In this document: piece by piece, positions 18,201-25,755 of the stretch
How positions within the stretch are numbered: position 1 is the stretch's first letter
Layout: every line of letters starts with the position of its first letter
Virus record (IMG/VR): IMGVR_UViG_3300042894_003667
Coordinates: 1-35,378 of that record
From: a virus
Length of the DNA: 35,378 nucleotides
Direction: 5' to 3' (one strand)
Notes under the pieces: generated by a model
Seen by the model: only the letters and a program-made list of their open reading frames with translations
What the model was told of the DNA's origin: nothing
Database searches by the model: none
Position numbers and translations under genes: made by a program

Positions 18201-19026
18201 AGCACAAGGTGCAGTTGGACCATTAGGACCTCAAGGACCAGCAGGACCAACAGGACCTGTAGGAGCACAAGGTGCTGTAGGACCATTAGGACCACAAGGA
18301 CCAACAGGAGCACAAGGAGCTACCGGACCTACAGGAGCACCAGGACCAGTAGGAGCACAAGGTGCATTAGGACCTGTAGGACCTCCAGGACCTCAAGGAT
18401 TTCCAGGAAATCCAGGACCTACAGGAGCTCAAGGAGCAACTGGACCATTAGGACCACAAGGACCAACAGGAGCACAAGGAGCAACAGGAACAGGTTCAAC
18501 AGGAGCACAAGGTGCTGCAGGACCTCAAGGAGCACAAGGAGCAACAGGACCAGCAGGTGGTTCGGCAAACCAAGTTCTTTATAAAGACGGAACTAATGCT
18601 GTGGCTGGTTCTCCAAACTTAACTTTTGATGGTGCTGAATTACAAGTTAATCAAGTATATTCGTTGGGAGCAAATACACCTTCACCTGCTGCTGCTGGTG
18701 AGATTAGAGCAACAGGTAATATTATTGCTTTCTTCTCAGATGGTAGATTAAAGAAAGATGTAGTTGAAATTGAATCAGCACTTGAACTAATAGAACAAAT
18801 TAGAGGTGTTAGATTTAATTGGACTGAAGAAGCTGAAGCAATGGCACCTTCAAGAGTAGGTAAACGTGAAGTCGGAGTAATTGCCCAAGAAATTGAAGTA
18901 GTAATGCCAGAAGTTGTAGCAGAATGGGGTGAATATAAAACAGTTCTTTATGATAGATTAGTACCTTTGTTGATACAAGCTATTAAAGAACTTAAAGCCG
19001 AAGTTGAAATTTTAAAAAATAAGTAA
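9286..19026 (+). CDS. Giant Gly-X-Y (collagen-like) tail/virion fibre with C-terminal S74 chaperone
   Basis: Predicted 3246-residue fibre subunit. Residues 1-71 are a small beta-rich head ([14 protein letters not shown]), probably the virion attachment part, ending in a poly-Gly linker. From Gly72 to about residue 3090 nearly every third residue is Gly. Residues 72-2213 are Pro-free Gly-Ser/Thr-Ser triplets; after that, Pro/Ala/Gln triplets ([15 protein letters not shown]) alternate with two shorter Ser/Thr blocks. Visible breaks in the Gly phase are GVSIT (2214 and 2420), GPPSIVP (2944) and GTG (3068). After a [12 protein letters not shown] linker the C terminus is a peptidase S74/endosialidase-type intramolecular chaperone: SDGRLKK with Ser3151 and Lys3156 as the expected dyad, then VGVIAQEIE and a terminal coiled coil. 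That domain normally trimerises the fibre and cuts itself off before the Ser. No Lys or Arg occurs in the Gly-X-Y tract. The protein is far longer than usual phage collagen-like fibres. The frame is continuous, with no frameshift seen. Confidence 0.93.
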   Translation: MARVRPEQLGWYLSNDLSITGSISESVIISGSNPLTLIGLENQPSASFSLTYNPNTGLVTYTSGSGGGGGSGSSGSSGTSGTSGSSGTSGINGSSGSSGTSGTNGSSGSSGTSGTNGSSGSSGTSGSSGSSGTSGNSGSSGSSGTSGINGSSGSSGTSGVAGSSGSSGTSGISGSSGSSGTSGESGSSGTSGSSGTSGIDGSSGSSGTSGIAGSSGSSGTSGASGSSGSSGTSGDSGSSGTSGSSGSSGTSGNSGSSGSSGTSGDSGSSGTSGSSGTSGIDGSSGTSGSSGTSGASGSSGSSGTSGDSGSSGTSGSSGTSGASGSSGTSGADGSSGSSGTSGLSGSSGSSGTSGSSGSSGISGSSGSSGTSGTDGLSGSSGSSGTSGNSGSSGTSGSSGSSGISGSSGSSGSSGSSGSSGSSGTSGDSGSSGSSGTSGINGTSGSSGSSGTSGDSGSSGTSGSSGSSGTSGISGVDGTSGSSGTSGSSGSSGISGSSGSSGTSGNSGSSGTSGSSGSSGTSGESGSSGSSGTSGSSGSSGTSGSSGTSGESGSSGSSGSSGTSGISGVDGTSGSSGTSGSSGLSGSSGSSGTSGSSGISGSSGSSGSSGTSGISGINGTSGTSGSSGSSGTSGIDGSSGSSGTSGSSGSSGTSGSSGSSGSSGTSGSSGSSGESGSSGSSGTSGSSGSSGTSGIDGSSGSSGTSGSSGSSGTSGISGVDGTSGTSGSSGSSGTSGSSGSSGTSGTDGSSGSSGSSGTSGSSGSSGESGSSGSSGTSGSSGSSGTSGSSGSSGESGSSGSSGTSGSSGSSGTSGISGVDGTSGTSGSSGTSGSSGSSGTSGIDGSSGSSGTSGSSGSSGSSGIDGSSGSSGTSGSSGSSGTSGSSGSSGTSGSSGESGSSGSSGTSGSSGTSGSSGTSGISGVDGTSGTSGSSGTSGSSGSSGESGSSGSSGTSGSSGSSGESGSSGSSGTSGSSGSSGESGSSGSSGTSGSSGSSGSSGSSGSSGTSGSSGSSGTSGISGVDGTSGTSGSSGSSGTSGSSGSSGESGSSGSSGTSGSSGSSGTSGIDGSSGSSGTSGSSGSSGTSGSSGSSGTSGADGTSGSSGSSGTSGSSGSSGTSGISGVNGTSGTSGSSGSSGTSGSSGSSGTSGSSGSSGESGSSGSSGTSGSSGSSGTSGSSGSSGTSGIDGTSGSSGSSGTSGSSGSSGSSGTSGSSGSSGTSGSSGSSGSSGSSGSSGTSGSSGSSGTSGSSGSSGTSGSSGSSGTSGISGVDGTSGSSGTSGSSGSSGISGSSGSSGTSGESGSSGTSGSSGTSGSSGSSGTSGESGSSGTSGSSGSSGTSGSSGSSGTSGSSGSSGSSGSSGTSGISGVDGTSGSSGTSGSSGSSGTSGISGSSGSSGTSGSSGSSGSSGTSGSSGTSGSSGSSGTSGDSGSSGTSGSSGTSGSSGSSGTSGSSGSSGTSGSSGSSGTSGSSGSSGTSGSSGSSGTSGSSGSSGTSGSSGSSGTSGSSGSSGTSGISGVDGTSGSSGTSGSSGSSGTSGSSGTSGSSGSSGTSGDSGSSGTSGSSGTSGSSGSSGTSGSSGSSGTSGSSGTSGSSGSSGTSGESGSSGSSGTSGSSGSSGTSGSSGSSGTSGSSGSSGSSGSSGSSGTSGSSGTSGSSGSSGTSGISGVDGTSGSSGTSGSSGSSGTSGSSGTSGISGSSGSSGTSGSSGSSGTSGSSGTSGSSGSSGESGSSGSSGTSGSSGSSGTSGSSGSSGISGSSGSSGTSGSSGTSGSSGSSGTSGSSGSSGSSGTSGSSGSSGTSGSSGSSGTSGISGVDGTSGSSGTSGSSGSSGTSGVSGSSGSSGTSGSSGSSGSSGSSGTSGSSGTSGSSGTSGSSGSSGTSGSSGSSGTSGSSGTSGSSGTSGSSGSSGTSGISGVNGTSGSSGTSGSSGTSGSSGSSGTSGSSGSSGTSGSNGTSGSSGTSGSSGTSGSSGSSGSSGTSGSSGSSGTSGSSGTSGSSGTSGSSGSSGTSGSSGSSGTSGSSGTSGSSGSSGTSGSSGSSGTSGSSGTSGSSGTSGSSGTSGSSGSSGTSGISGVNGTSGSSGTSGSSGTSGSSGSSGTSGSSGSSGTSGSSGTSGSSGTSGSSGTSGSSGSSGTSGSSGSSGTSGSSGTSGSSGTSGSSGSSGTSGSSGSSGTSGISGVNGTSGSSGTSGSSGSSGTSGSSGSSGSSGTSGVSITGPQGAQGAVGPQGATGAQGAVGPQGIQGAQGAVGATGAQGATGATGAQGATGATGAQGATGATGAQGAVGATGAQGAAGTSGSSGTSGSSGTSGSSGSSGTSGSSGSSGTSGSSGTSGSSGTSGSSGTSGSSGSSGTSGSSGSSGSSGTSGSSGTSGSSGTSGSSGTSGSSGSSGTSGISGVNGTSGSSGTSGSSGSSGTSGVSITGPQGAQGAVGPLGPQGAQGAVGPQGIQGAQGAVGPLGPQGAQGAVGPLGPQGAQGAVGPLGPQGIQGAQGAVGPLGPQGIQGAQGATGATGAQGAVGPQGIQGAQGATGATGAQGAVGPQGIQGAQGATGATGAQGAVGPLGPQGAQGAVGPLGPQGAQGATGATGAQGAVGPLGPQGAQGAVGPQGIQGAQGAVGPLGPQGAQGAVGPLGPQGAQGAAGTSGSSGTSGSSGSSGTSGISGVNGTSGSSGTSGATGAQGAVGPLGPQGAQGAVGPLGPQGIQGAQGAVGPLGPQGIQGAQGATGATGAQGAVGPLGPQGIQGAQGATGATGAQGAVGPLGPQGAQGAVGPLGPQGAQGATGATGAQGAVGPLGPQGIQGAQGATGPLGPQGPTGAQGAVGPLGPVGPQGAQGAVGPLGPQGAQGAVGPLGPQGIPGPQGNVGAPGPTGAQGAVGPLGPQGPTGAQGAVGPLGPQGPTGAQGAVGPLGPQGPTGAQGAVGPLGPQGPTGAQGATGATGAQGPPSIVPGPTGPQGAQGAVGPQGVPGPAGAQGAVGPLGPQGPAGPTGPVGAQGAVGPLGPQGPTGAQGATGPTGAPGPVGAQGALGPVGPPGPQGFPGNPGPTGAQGATGPLGPQGPTGAQGATGTGSTGAQGAAGPQGAQGATGPAGGSANQVLYKDGTNAVAGSPNLTFDGAELQVNQVYSLGANTPSPAAAGEIRATGNIIAFFSDGRLKKDVVEIESALELIEQIRGVRFNWTEEAEAMAPSRVGKREVGVIAQEIEVVMPEVVAEWGEYKTVLYDRLVPLLIQAIKELKAEVEILKNK
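9499..15939 (+). repeat. Ser/Thr-rich, Pro-free Gly-X-Y repeat tract (codon-scrambled)
   Basis: About 2,140 codons of Gly-Ser-Ser and Gly-Thr-Ser triplets, mostly in the order GSS-GSS-GTS or GSS-GTS, with occasional substitutions (GDS, GES, GID, GIN, GIS, GVD, GVN, GLS, GNS, GAS). Ser is encoded by TCA, TCT, TCC, TCG, AGT and AGC intermixed, Gly mainly by GGT and GGA, so the amino-acid repeat is strict while the DNA repeat is heavily scrambled. It ends at the GVSIT break. Confidence 0.95.
15940..16173 (+). repeat. First Pro/Ala/Gln collagen-like block of the fibre
   Basis: [12 protein letters not shown] triplets followed by four nearly identical GAT-GAT/GAQ units encoded with almost the same DNA (gcaacaggcgcacaaggtgc repeated every 27 bases, about 16039-16160). 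It starts right after GVSIT and passes back to Ser/Thr triplets at GAAGTSG without a phase break. Confidence 0.9.
16174..16557 (+). repeat. Second Ser/Thr Gly-X-Y block of the fibre
   Basis: About 128 codons of GSS/GTS triplets embedded between two collagen-like blocks. It contains one ISGVNG spacer and ends with a second copy of the TSGVSIT junction that also ends the first Ser/Thr tract. Confidence 0.9.
16558..18555 (+). repeat. Main Pro/Ala/Gln collagen-like tract with DNA-level tandem repeats
   Basis: Collagen-like triplets ([21 protein letters not shown]), interrupted by a short Ser/Thr block at 17215-17313. Tandem DNA repeats are visible: three 63-base copies around 16822-17010, two 72-base copies at about 17422-17565, and five 45-base copies at about 17896-18120. 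Pro is mainly in the X position; Y-position Pro (GAP, GIP, GVP, GPP, GFP, GNP) appears only in the last part. Confidence 0.92.
18736..19023 (+). other. Peptidase S74 intramolecular chaperone domain of the fibre
   Basis: Codons 3151-3246 encode [19 protein letters not shown], an [10 protein letters not shown] core and [16 protein letters not shown], then a helix with [19 protein letters not shown]. This is the endosialidase-type C-terminal chaperone layout. Autocleavage would fall before Ser3151 and release a 96-residue fragment. Confidence 0.92.
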
Positions 19027-19925
19027 TGGCTATAGTACCATATTCTGGACAAGTATCTTATAATGATATAAGATCTCAATTTGGAAGTCCTAGTAACTTT
19101 AATTTACAAAGTGCTTCTAATGGTACTTATGGAGGATTTAATGCTTATAGTTATATACAACCAACTGATCCGGGAGGTGCTAATTATTCTCCTAATCAAT
19201 GGTATGGATATGTTGGTGATTATATTTATTCTCCTAACCTAATTACTGCGTGGGATGCTTGGCCTACTATTGGTTCATACCCTGGATTTGGAACATCAGT
19301 TATAGATGTTTCTGGTGATTTTCCTCCACATAATGGAAATTTATATGCTGGAACAGCTTGGAGTCCTTTAAATGGGGGTTACTGGGTATTTGATGGAACA
19401 GATGATCGTATAGCTAGTATTGGTGGGCAAACATATTATAGTTTTACAAATCAAATATCTGTAGATTTTTGGGTTAAATGGGATGTTAATACTTTTATAA
19501 ACTGGGGACAAGGATGTGGTCAAGGTGAAATATATAATTATGATGCTCCTAATGCTAACATGTGGTTAATGCATGGAAACCAAGGTAATACTGTTACATG
19601 GAATGTTTTTAATGGACCTAATGCTAGTATTAATGGTGGTACTACACCAGTATTAACTATGGGACAGTGGTATAATATTGTAGGTACAGCAGATACCAAT
19701 AATTCGGCTATATATCTTAATGGGGTACTTGCGGGAACAGGTCCTGGATTAGGGGGAAACATGATTTCTAATCCAAATGCTGTTGTGTATTTAGGGGGTG
19801 ATGTTAGATATGATTTTCGATTTATGAATGGAGCTATAGCAGCTATTCATATTTATAATACAGCTTTAACTGCAGGTCAAGTATCCCAAAACTTTAATGC
19901 TTTAAGAAGTAGATTCAATATATAA
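19026..19925 (+). CDS. LamG/concanavalin-like virion protein
   Basis: Predicted 299-residue structural protein, probably a receptor-binding or decoration protein. Residues 1-80 form a small module (GQVSYNDIRSQFG ... NQWYGY) of a type I associate with phage structural proteins as an N-terminal attachment part. Residues about 85-299 have the jelly-roll lectin (LamG-like) pattern: a YWVFDGTDDRI strand, FTNQISVDFWVKWD, then the GQWYNIVGTADTNNSAIYLNGVLAG hallmark and a final strand AAIHIYNTALTAGQVSQNFN. The start overlaps the stop of the giant fibre gene (TAATG), so the two are coupled and may belong to the same appendage. No signal peptide or membrane segment is seen. It is a possible alternative substrate for the enzymes downstream. 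Confidence 0.8.
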   Translation: MAIVPYSGQVSYNDIRSQFGSPSNFNLQSASNGTYGGFNAYSYIQPTDPGGANYSPNQWYGYVGDYIYSPNLITAWDAWPTIGSYPGFGTSVIDVSGDFPPHNGNLYAGTAWSPLNGGYWVFDGTDDRIASIGGQTYYSFTNQISVDFWVKWDVNTFINWGQGCGQGEIYNYDAPNANMWLMHGNQGNTVTWNVFNGPNASINGGTTPVLTMGQWYNIVGTADTNNSAIYLNGVLAGTGPGLGGNMISNPNAVVYLGGDVRYDFRFMNGAIAAIHIYNTALTAGQVSQNFNALRSRFNI

Positions 19926-19934
19926 TATTTATAA
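19925..19934 (+). promoter_or_regulatory. ATATTTATAA motif before the 90-residue gene
   Basis: ATATTTATAA starts on the last base of the upstream stop codon and ends two bases before the ATG at 19937. Confidence 0.35.
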
Positions 19935-19936
19935 TT

Positions 19937-20209
19937 ATGTCATTAGAACAAGAATATCCAGATAGACGTTTTGTTATATTTAATGTAACAGAACTTAATC
20001 AAATTAATTTTAATCAAGTATTTGAAGAATCAGCTTCTACAGTTAGAATATCGTCTGATAAATTAAAAACTTTTGTTAAATATGACTTACCTCAACCATC
20101 ATCAGTAGCTGATTTAACAACAAAGTCTCAAGAATATACTTATGATGAAATATTAACTATTCTAAATACATCGGAATGGTTACCTGCTGTAACAGGATCT
20201 ATACCTTAA
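19937..20209 (+). CDS. Small hypothetical protein (90 residues)
   Basis: I do not recognise this protein. It begins MSLEQEYPDRRFVIFNVTELNQINF, is soluble, slightly acidic and has no Cys. The pattern is a beta strand (RRFVIFNVTE), mixed middle and a C-terminal helix with YDEILTILNTSEW. It lies between the LamG protein and the first oxygenase. Placement right after fibre genes is where T4-like phages often keep small fibre-assembly chaperones, but nothing in the sequence proves that role. It is the last gene before the accessory enzyme block; a 59-base A/T-rich gap with a promoter-like sequence follows. Confidence 0.7.
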   Translation: MSLEQEYPDRRFVIFNVTELNQINFNQVFEESASTVRISSDKLKTFVKYDLPQPSSVADLTTKSQEYTYDEILTILNTSEWLPAVTGSIP

Positions 20210-20232
20210 TTTATAAAAAAATTAAATTAAAT

Positions 20233-20271
20233 TTGGTATTTTAACAAGTTATTATTATATTATATGTTATG
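20233..20271 (+). promoter_or_regulatory. Candidate promoter/leader of the modification cassette (copy 1)
   Basis: TTGG (20233-20236), then 15 bases, then TTATTATATTATATGTTATG ending on the start codon. The same parts with the same 15-base spacing recur at 26984-27022. TTG plus a TA-rich box about 20 bases on is reminiscent of Bacteroidota promoters, but the exact start of transcription is unknown. Confidence 0.45.
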
Positions 20272-20853
20272 GAATTAAAACCAATTTTCCCTTACGATAA
20301 TCAAATAAATCAAACAAACTATTATTGGTTTAAAGATGGATTTTCAACTTATGAAGTTGATAAAATCATTAAAGATGCAGAACAATACGATTTTGTTAAA
20401 GCATTAGTTGTTGACGAACACAATACGGACAAAGTTAGAAAAAGTAATATTAAATGGTTACCATTTGATGATACTTGGTCTTGGGTAATTGATCGTATAA
20501 TGAATCAAATAACCGAAGCAAATTTACAATGGAAGTTTGATTTAAAATCTGTAATAGATAATATCCAATATACTGAATATGAGGGAAATGGAGGTCATTA
20601 TGACTGGCATATGGATATAGGACCAGATTCAATATCACATAGAAAAATATCAGTTACTATACAATTATCTTCTCCTTCCGAATATGATGGAGGGAAATTA
20701 CAAATTAAAACAGGAGTAGGGGATATAGAATGTCCACAAGGAAAAGGAACAGTAGTAGTTTTTCCTTCTTTTTTATTACATAGAGTAACACCACTAACAA
20801 GTGGTAATAGAAAAAGTTTAGTTTTATGGGTAGGAGGAGAACATTATAAATAA
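20269..20853 (+). CDS. 2-oxoglutarate/Fe(II) oxygenase, prolyl-4-hydroxylase-like
   Basis: Predicted cytoplasmic hydroxylase using 2-oxoglutarate, O2 and Fe(II). In the 194 residues the double-stranded beta-helix core is clear: HxD iron ligands His114-Met-Asp116 within GGHYDWHMD, the ISVTIQLSSPSEYDGGKLQI strands, distal His171 in FLLHRVTPL, and Arg181 in RKSLVLWVGG for the 2-oxoglutarate carboxylate. The order and spacing resemble the PKHD/prolyl-4-hydroxylase type. The substrate cannot be read from the sequence. It is the first enzyme after the collagen-like fibre, so hydroxylation of fibre Pro or other residues is attractive. Phages carry many such oxygenases, some linked to DNA or sugar chemistry, so other substrates remain possible. 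Confidence 0.88.
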   Translation: MELKPIFPYDNQINQTNYYWFKDGFSTYEVDKIIKDAEQYDFVKALVVDEHNTDKVRKSNIKWLPFDDTWSWVIDRIMNQITEANLQWKFDLKSVIDNIQYTEYEGNGGHYDWHMDIGPDSISHRKISVTIQLSSPSEYDGGKLQIKTGVGDIECPQGKGTVVVFPSFLLHRVTPLTSGNRKSLVLWVGGEHYK

Positions 20854-20857
20854 TAAT

Positions 20858-21439
20858 ATGAAAACAACAACAATAATAATTGATGATTTTTACAACAATC
20901 CTCTAGACGTTAGAGAATTTGCATTAAAACAAGAATTTTCTGTGGTAGGTAATTATCCAGGATTTAGAACAAAATCCCATACTAATCCAAGCATTTATTC
21001 TATAATACAAGAAGCTGTAAAACATGCTGGAGGGCAAATTACAAATTTTTCAACCGATTGCCATAACGGTTCATATCAATATGCTACTAGTAAGGATAAA
21101 AGTTGGGTTCACGCTGATGAACAAACTTGGGCAGGTATTTGTTTCCTTACCCCAGACGCACCTTTATCCTCAGGAACAGGATTATTTAAACATAAAGAAA
21201 CAGGTTTATATTGTCGTCCAAAAAATGCCGATGGTAGTATAGATGTGAAATTATTAGACACCATATATAAGGATTCCCAAGATATGGATAAATGGGAATT
21301 AACTGATAGATTATCAAATAAATTTAATAGATTAATACTTTACAGGGGAGATTATTTCCATGTTTCATTAGATTATTTTGGAACTAATGTATATGATGGC
21401 AGATTATTTCAAACTTTTTTCTTTGATACTGAGTATTAA
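20858..21439 (+). CDS. Second 2-oxoglutarate/Fe(II) oxygenase-like protein (DUF6445-like)
   Basis: This 193-residue protein has a second iron-oxygenase signature: HxD at His85-Ala-Asp87 (SWVHADEQTWAGICFL), then SSGTGLFKHKETG, distal His168 in YRGDYFHVSLDYFG and Arg182 in GRLFQTFFFD. The N terminus IIIDDFYNNPLDVREFAL is typical of the DUF6445 group, whose biochemical function I do not know to be established. It starts four bases after the first oxygenase and overlaps the following glycosyltransferase (TAATG), so the three are co-expressed. It is not a duplicate of its neighbour; the cores are clearly different. It could hydroxylate a protein, a sugar or a small molecule. Confidence 0.75.
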   Translation: MKTTTIIIDDFYNNPLDVREFALKQEFSVVGNYPGFRTKSHTNPSIYSIIQEAVKHAGGQITNFSTDCHNGSYQYATSKDKSWVHADEQTWAGICFLTPDAPLSSGTGLFKHKETGLYCRPKNADGSIDVKLLDTIYKDSQDMDKWELTDRLSNKFNRLILYRGDYFHVSLDYFGTNVYDGRLFQTFFFDTEY

Positions 21440-22689
21440 TGTTGGTTGTAAAAAAAATAAAAGCATTAATTTATAACTGGCATTCATTAGGTGATATTGA
21501 GTTAAATTCTAACCTCTACCATCAGGAAAATTTAGAAAATGTAATCATATTACATTCCCTTAAATTTACAGGAGAATTAGAAAAAGATATTACTCAATAC
21601 AATCCTGATATTATAGTTTATGAAGGAGAATTAATTAAAACGAATAATTCTGTTTTAATAGAAAAATGTTTACAATATGTTAAATTCCCTACAGATGAAA
21701 TATTAGCTAATGATATTATAACCCATGTAATATCTAAAAATTGCCAACAGATTGCTCCTATTTTTTCTATTTTTACTCCTGCTTATAAGACAGAATATAA
21801 AATTTTTAGAGTATATGAAAGTTTAAAAAACCAAACATTTACAGATTGGGAGTGGGTGATATTAGATGATTCCCCAGATAATATAACTTGGGACATAATA
21901 CAATTTATATCTAAAAATGATTTTAGAGTTAAAGCTTATAAAATATATCCTATCACCGAAGGAAATGTTGGTTTAGCAAAAAATAGAGTAGCATCTTTAT
22001 GTGAAGGAAAATGGTTAGTTGAATTAGACCATGATGATGTTTTAACTAAAACATGTTTACAAGAATGTTATGATGCCTCATTAGAATTTCCAGATGCTGG
22101 ATTTATGTATAGTGATGTTTGTGAGGTTTATGAAAATGGAGAAATGAAATTTTATGACCATAATTGGTCAGGTGATTGGTATGCACGTGACGATAATACT
22201 TTTGATTTTGGATATGCTGGACATACTTGGGTAACAGATGATAATAAAAACTATTTAACTCATCACTATCCCGATATAAATCCTTTAACAATTAGATTTA
22301 ATATTAGTATGCCAAACCACGTTAGGGTTTGGAAACGTGATGTTTATAATAAAATAGGAGGTCATAATAAATCCCTCCCAGTTGCTGATGATTTTGAACT
22401 TATTATCCGGACATTTTTAAATACACGTATTATACACATAAAAAAAATGCTTTACATACAGCATAACAACCATAATAGCACTGTGGATAATAACAGTATA
22501 GACATAAATAAACGCGCTAGATTAATACGGGACCACTATGATTTATCAATCCATAATCGTATACAAGAATTAGGTTTTAAAGATTGGAACTGGAATGAAG
22601 AATTAGGTCATTCTCAAAAATTTCAAAATGATGTATTAATTAAAAAATATTTTAACGAAGAACAAGTAATGAATTACATTTATAAATAA
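21439..22689 (+). CDS. Glycosyltransferase family 2 (GT-A) with N-terminal extension
   Basis: Predicted nucleotide-sugar-dependent transferase of 416 residues. Residues 1-100 are an extension of unknown role. The GT2 core begins FSIFTPAYKTEYKIFRVYESL (about 109-129), with the donor-site acidic pair in ILDDSPDN (141-148), the VGLAKNRV segment and the metal-binding DxD-type ELDHDD (195-200). An acceptor-side region with RVWKRDVYNKIGGHNKSLPVADDFEL (about 296-321) follows. No membrane segment is visible, so this is not a lipid-linked polysaccharide GT of the usual membrane type. It is coupled to the oxygenase upstream and ends five bases before the oxygenase-GT fusion. Confidence 0.9.
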   Translation: MLVVKKIKALIYNWHSLGDIELNSNLYHQENLENVIILHSLKFTGELEKDITQYNPDIIVYEGELIKTNNSVLIEKCLQYVKFPTDEILANDIITHVISKNCQQIAPIFSIFTPAYKTEYKIFRVYESLKNQTFTDWEWVILDDSPDNITWDIIQFISKNDFRVKAYKIYPITEGNVGLAKNRVASLCEGKWLVELDHDDVLTKTCLQECYDASLEFPDAGFMYSDVCEVYENGEMKFYDHNWSGDWYARDDNTFDFGYAGHTWVTDDNKNYLTHHYPDINPLTIRFNISMPNHVRVWKRDVYNKIGGHNKSLPVADDFELIIRTFLNTRIIHIKKMLYIQHNNHNSTVDNNSIDINKRARLIRDHYDLSIHNRIQELGFKDWNWNEELGHSQKFQNDVLIKKYFNEEQVMNYIYK

Positions 22690-22694
22690 AACTT

Positions 22695-24548
22695 ATGATA
22701 AATTTTACAGTAACCGAAAAAGAAATTAACGAATACAGACAAGCACAACCATTTCCACACATAGTTATTGATGATTTTTTACCACCATCACTATTAAATG
22801 GTGTTATTGATGATTTTAGAAACTATAATAATTGGGGTTGGGATAATAGTAATTATTCAAAGGACCATCAAGTTAAAAAATTCTTTTCACCTTGGAACAA
22901 TGATGGAGATACAACATTACCAATTAATACCAAGTTAATATTAAATTATTTTAATTCACCTGATGTTATTAATATGTTAGAAGAATTAACAGGTATTAAA
23001 GGTCTAATTGCTGACCCTACATTACTAAATGGTGGAATGCATAAAATTGATTCTGGTGGTAAATTATCAATTCATACTGACTCAAGAAAACATACGATAA
23101 CTGGTAATTATAGAAGAATAAATTTATTAATATATCTTAATAAAGATTGGAATAAAGAGTGGGGTGGTTCTTTACAATTATGGGATAAAGACATGACAAC
23201 AATGGTTCAAGATATTCAACCTTTATTTAACCGTGTGGTTATCTTTAATACTGGTGCTGACACATATCACGGCCATCCACATCCATTAAATACACCTAAC
23301 GGTATGTCAAGAATTTCATTAGCATTATATTATTATACAAAAGAAAATCCTGATACAGAAGAAAATAATGTTACATCTGCAGTTTGGAAAGACACACCTG
23401 TTGAAGTTAAAAAAGATGGCCCAACCATATGTTTTGCAACAATGTGTAAAAATGAAGAACATTGCATTCAGAATACATTAGAATCTGTTTATAAGCACAT
23501 TGACTATTGGATTGTATGTGATACAGGATCAACAGATAAAACTTGTGAAATTATTAGGAAATTTTTTGAGGAAAAGGGCATACCCGGTGAGTTACATATT
23601 GATGAATGGGTAGGTTTTGATCATAATAAAACTTTAATGATGAAAAGGGCTAAAGATAAAGCCGATTATGTTTTACACTTAGATGCTGATGATTTATTAA
23701 TTAATGATTTAGAATTTACTAAAGAAGATATAGGGGGAGATGCTTATTATATGAATGTAACTCGTGGGGATCTTAAATATAAAGCTTTTATTATTTTTAA
23801 TAATAGATTAACTTGGAGATTTTGTGGTGTTGCACACACAACTATAAAATGCGAAGAAAAAGAACATTTTTCTACAAAAGATATAACAAATAGAAATCAT
23901 TATGTATCATCAGAAGGTATTGGTTCAAGAGCATTTGATCCTAATAAATTCTTATACGATGCTGAAAAACTAAAAAAACAATTTTTTGATACTTTATTGT
24001 CTGATCCTGATGATTTAAACAGTAGGTCAGTTTTTTACACAGCTCAAAGTTACCAAGATTCTGGAATGTATGATGAGGCAATTAAATGGTATCGACTATA
24101 CACAAAATTAAATAATAACTGGATTGAAGAACTTTTTGAATCACATATGAGAATTGCTATTTGTATGATGAAACTTAACTATAGTCTAACCGAGATTGAA
24201 AAAGAAATGTCAATTTCACTTAACTTATGTGCCGACAGGGCTGAACCCAACTTCCATATTGGAAAATATTGTAATCAAATTGGTGAATTTGAAAAAGGAT
24301 ATTCATATTTAAAAACAGCAAAATCCAAAAACATTAATAGTGTAAAAGAAAAATACATTTTATTTATTCAAGAAAATATGTATGGAGACTATAACAACGA
24401 TGAACTATCTGTCTCTTGTTTTTGGACAAAAAGATTTGAAGAAGGTTACCAATATTTGTTAGAAATACTAAATGATTTTAGATTTGAAAGTCAAAAAGAA
24501 AGATTGTTAACTAATCAAAAACATTTTCAAGATAATTTTACTTTTTAA
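22695..24548 (+). CDS. Bifunctional 2-OG/Fe(II) oxygenase-glycosyltransferase fusion
   Basis: A 617-residue protein with two enzymes in one chain. Residues about 20-215 are an oxygenase: FPHIVIDDFLP, HxD at His127-Thr-Asp129 (LSIHTDSRKH), WGGSLQLWD, distal His in YHGHPHPL (192 or 194) and Arg206 in MSRISLALYYY. Residues about 243-400 are a GT2 domain: TICFATMCKNEEHCI, CDTGSTDKT (275-283) and the metal-binding HLDADD (328-333), followed by TWRFCGVAHTT. The remainder (about 435-600) is helical and TPR-like (YDEAIKWYRLYTKLNNNW), probably a protein-binding part. In animal LH3 and mimivirus L230, hydroxylase and glycosyltransferase are also joined and act on collagen-like chains; animal LH3 has the reverse domain order. 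Hydroxylating a residue and then adding a sugar to it is the natural inference here. Confidence 0.9.
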   Translation: MINFTVTEKEINEYRQAQPFPHIVIDDFLPPSLLNGVIDDFRNYNNWGWDNSNYSKDHQVKKFFSPWNNDGDTTLPINTKLILNYFNSPDVINMLEELTGIKGLIADPTLLNGGMHKIDSGGKLSIHTDSRKHTITGNYRRINLLIYLNKDWNKEWGGSLQLWDKDMTTMVQDIQPLFNRVVIFNTGADTYHGHPHPLNTPNGMSRISLALYYYTKENPDTEENNVTSAVWKDTPVEVKKDGPTICFATMCKNEEHCIQNTLESVYKHIDYWIVCDTGSTDKTCEIIRKFFEEKGIPGELHIDEWVGFDHNKTLMMKRAKDKADYVLHLDADDLLINDLEFTKEDIGGDAYYMNVTRGDLKYKAFIIFNNRLTWRFCGVAHTTIKCEEKEHFSTKDITNRNHYVSSEGIGSRAFDPNKFLYDAEKLKKQFFDTLLSDPDDLNSRSVFYTAQSYQDSGMYDEAIKWYRLYTKLNNNWIEELFESHMRIAICMMKLNYSLTEIEKEMSISLNLCADRAEPNFHIGKYCNQIGEFEKGYSYLKTAKSKNINSVKEKYILFIQENMYGDYNNDELSVSCFWTKRFEEGYQYLLEILNDFRFESQKERLLTNQKHFQDNFTF

Positions 24549-24557
24549 TTTATACAT

Positions 24558-25718
24558 ATGTCCATCTATATTATTACTCCATGCACTAGGATCCAAAACC
24601 TCCATGAGATTTCTAAAACTATACCCAAAGAATGTATTTGGGTTATTGTTTATGATTCCAATTATAATAATCAAATATTACCATATGGTGATATAATTTT
24701 AAGACCAAAAAACATAAGTGGAAATTATGGTAAACCTCATATAAATTATGCTTTAGATATCTTACCACTAAAAGAATCTGATTGGATATATGTGTTAGAT
24801 GATGATAATATTATTCATCCTGATTGGTATAAAAATATTCAATCCTTGTGTAATAACAACTATAATATTTTAAGTTGGGGACAACTATGGAATGATAATA
24901 CAATGAGATTAAGACCAACAGAACACATGATATTCAGATTAATAGATCAAGCAAGTTATATGTGGAGATATGGATTTAATTCAACCACTAGATTTGAGGA
25001 ATCATATTTTGGTGATGGTATATTTGCTGATAAGTTTAACCAAAAATCCCATTGTATTGATAAATATATTAGTTATTATAATTATCTCTCCCCAGAATCA
25101 TTTACAGAGGAAGAAAAATTAGATTTTGATGAGGGGGTTTTAGCAGTTTATTTAAAAAATAATATTATGAATTTCGATAAAAATAATTTACTGACGGCCC
25201 AAGATGCCATGAATTTATCAAGGATAGAACAACTCGACTATTCAACTGTTAACACAACTGATGTATCTCACATTAAAGAAATCTATTTAAAATCTATAAA
25301 ATACAGAGGAGGAACTGCTTGTGAGGTTGGTAGCTTAGGTGGTCACGGCACCCTCTCATTATGCTTAGCTGGACTTAATGTTACATCATATGACAATGAC
25401 GGACATAAAGGATTTAAGGATAAACGAGAAGCCGTATGTAAAGATTTTAATGTCAATTGGATTGTTCAAGAAGGACTTTATGCCTTAACTGATGATGTAA
25501 AATATGATGTTGTATTCCATGACTCATATCACTTTGAAGAGGTAATTCCTGAATTGGTAGCATTTTGGTTTTATAAAGTTAAAAATAAAGGAATGTTAAT
25601 TGTTCATGATGTTGAAACCTTTAGTCATGAAAGATTTATGTTTTTAATTGGTAATCCAAGATTTGAAAGAACAAAAGATATTCATGGTAGAGAACTTGGA
25701 ACATATTATAAAAATTAA
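24558..25718 (+). CDS. Glycosyltransferase (GT-A)-methyltransferase fusion
   Basis: A 386-residue two-domain protein. Residues 1-180 look like a GT-A glycosyltransferase: IITPCTRIQNL start, DWIYVLDDDNIIHPDW (about 75-90) with DDD at 81-83 for the metal, and FGDGIFADKF. Residues about 235-386 are a class I SAM-dependent methyltransferase: the SAM-binding CEVGSLGGHG (255-264), the acidic SYDNDGHKGF and FHDSYHFEEVIPELV, ending IVHDVETF. The likely product is a glycan to which a sugar is added and which is then O-methylated, often a capping step. The gene follows the oxygenase-GT fusion by nine bases and precedes the UGM gene by 37 bases. Confidence 0.82.
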   Translation: MSIYIITPCTRIQNLHEISKTIPKECIWVIVYDSNYNNQILPYGDIILRPKNISGNYGKPHINYALDILPLKESDWIYVLDDDNIIHPDWYKNIQSLCNNNYNILSWGQLWNDNTMRLRPTEHMIFRLIDQASYMWRYGFNSTTRFEESYFGDGIFADKFNQKSHCIDKYISYYNYLSPESFTEEEKLDFDEGVLAVYLKNNIMNFDKNNLLTAQDAMNLSRIEQLDYSTVNTTDVSHIKEIYLKSIKYRGGTACEVGSLGGHGTLSLCLAGLNVTSYDNDGHKGFKDKREAVCKDFNVNWIVQEGLYALTDDVKYDVVFHDSYHFEEVIPELVAFWFYKVKNKGMLIVHDVETFSHERFMFLIGNPRFERTKDIHGRELGTYYKN

Positions 25719-25755
25719 TAAACCAATGATTGACACAACCTAACTTTAATTTTAA

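Noticed and set aside
9499-18555. CRISPR array or intergenic satellite
   Set aside because: The repeats are in frame, protein-level, without unique spacers of constant length, and continue into a recognised C-terminal domain.
22681-22688. TATAAATA as a T4-type late promoter before the oxygenase-GT gene
   Set aside because: It matches the T4 consensus on the + strand, but it is one case inside the end of a coding region in very AT-rich DNA, and other genes lack it.
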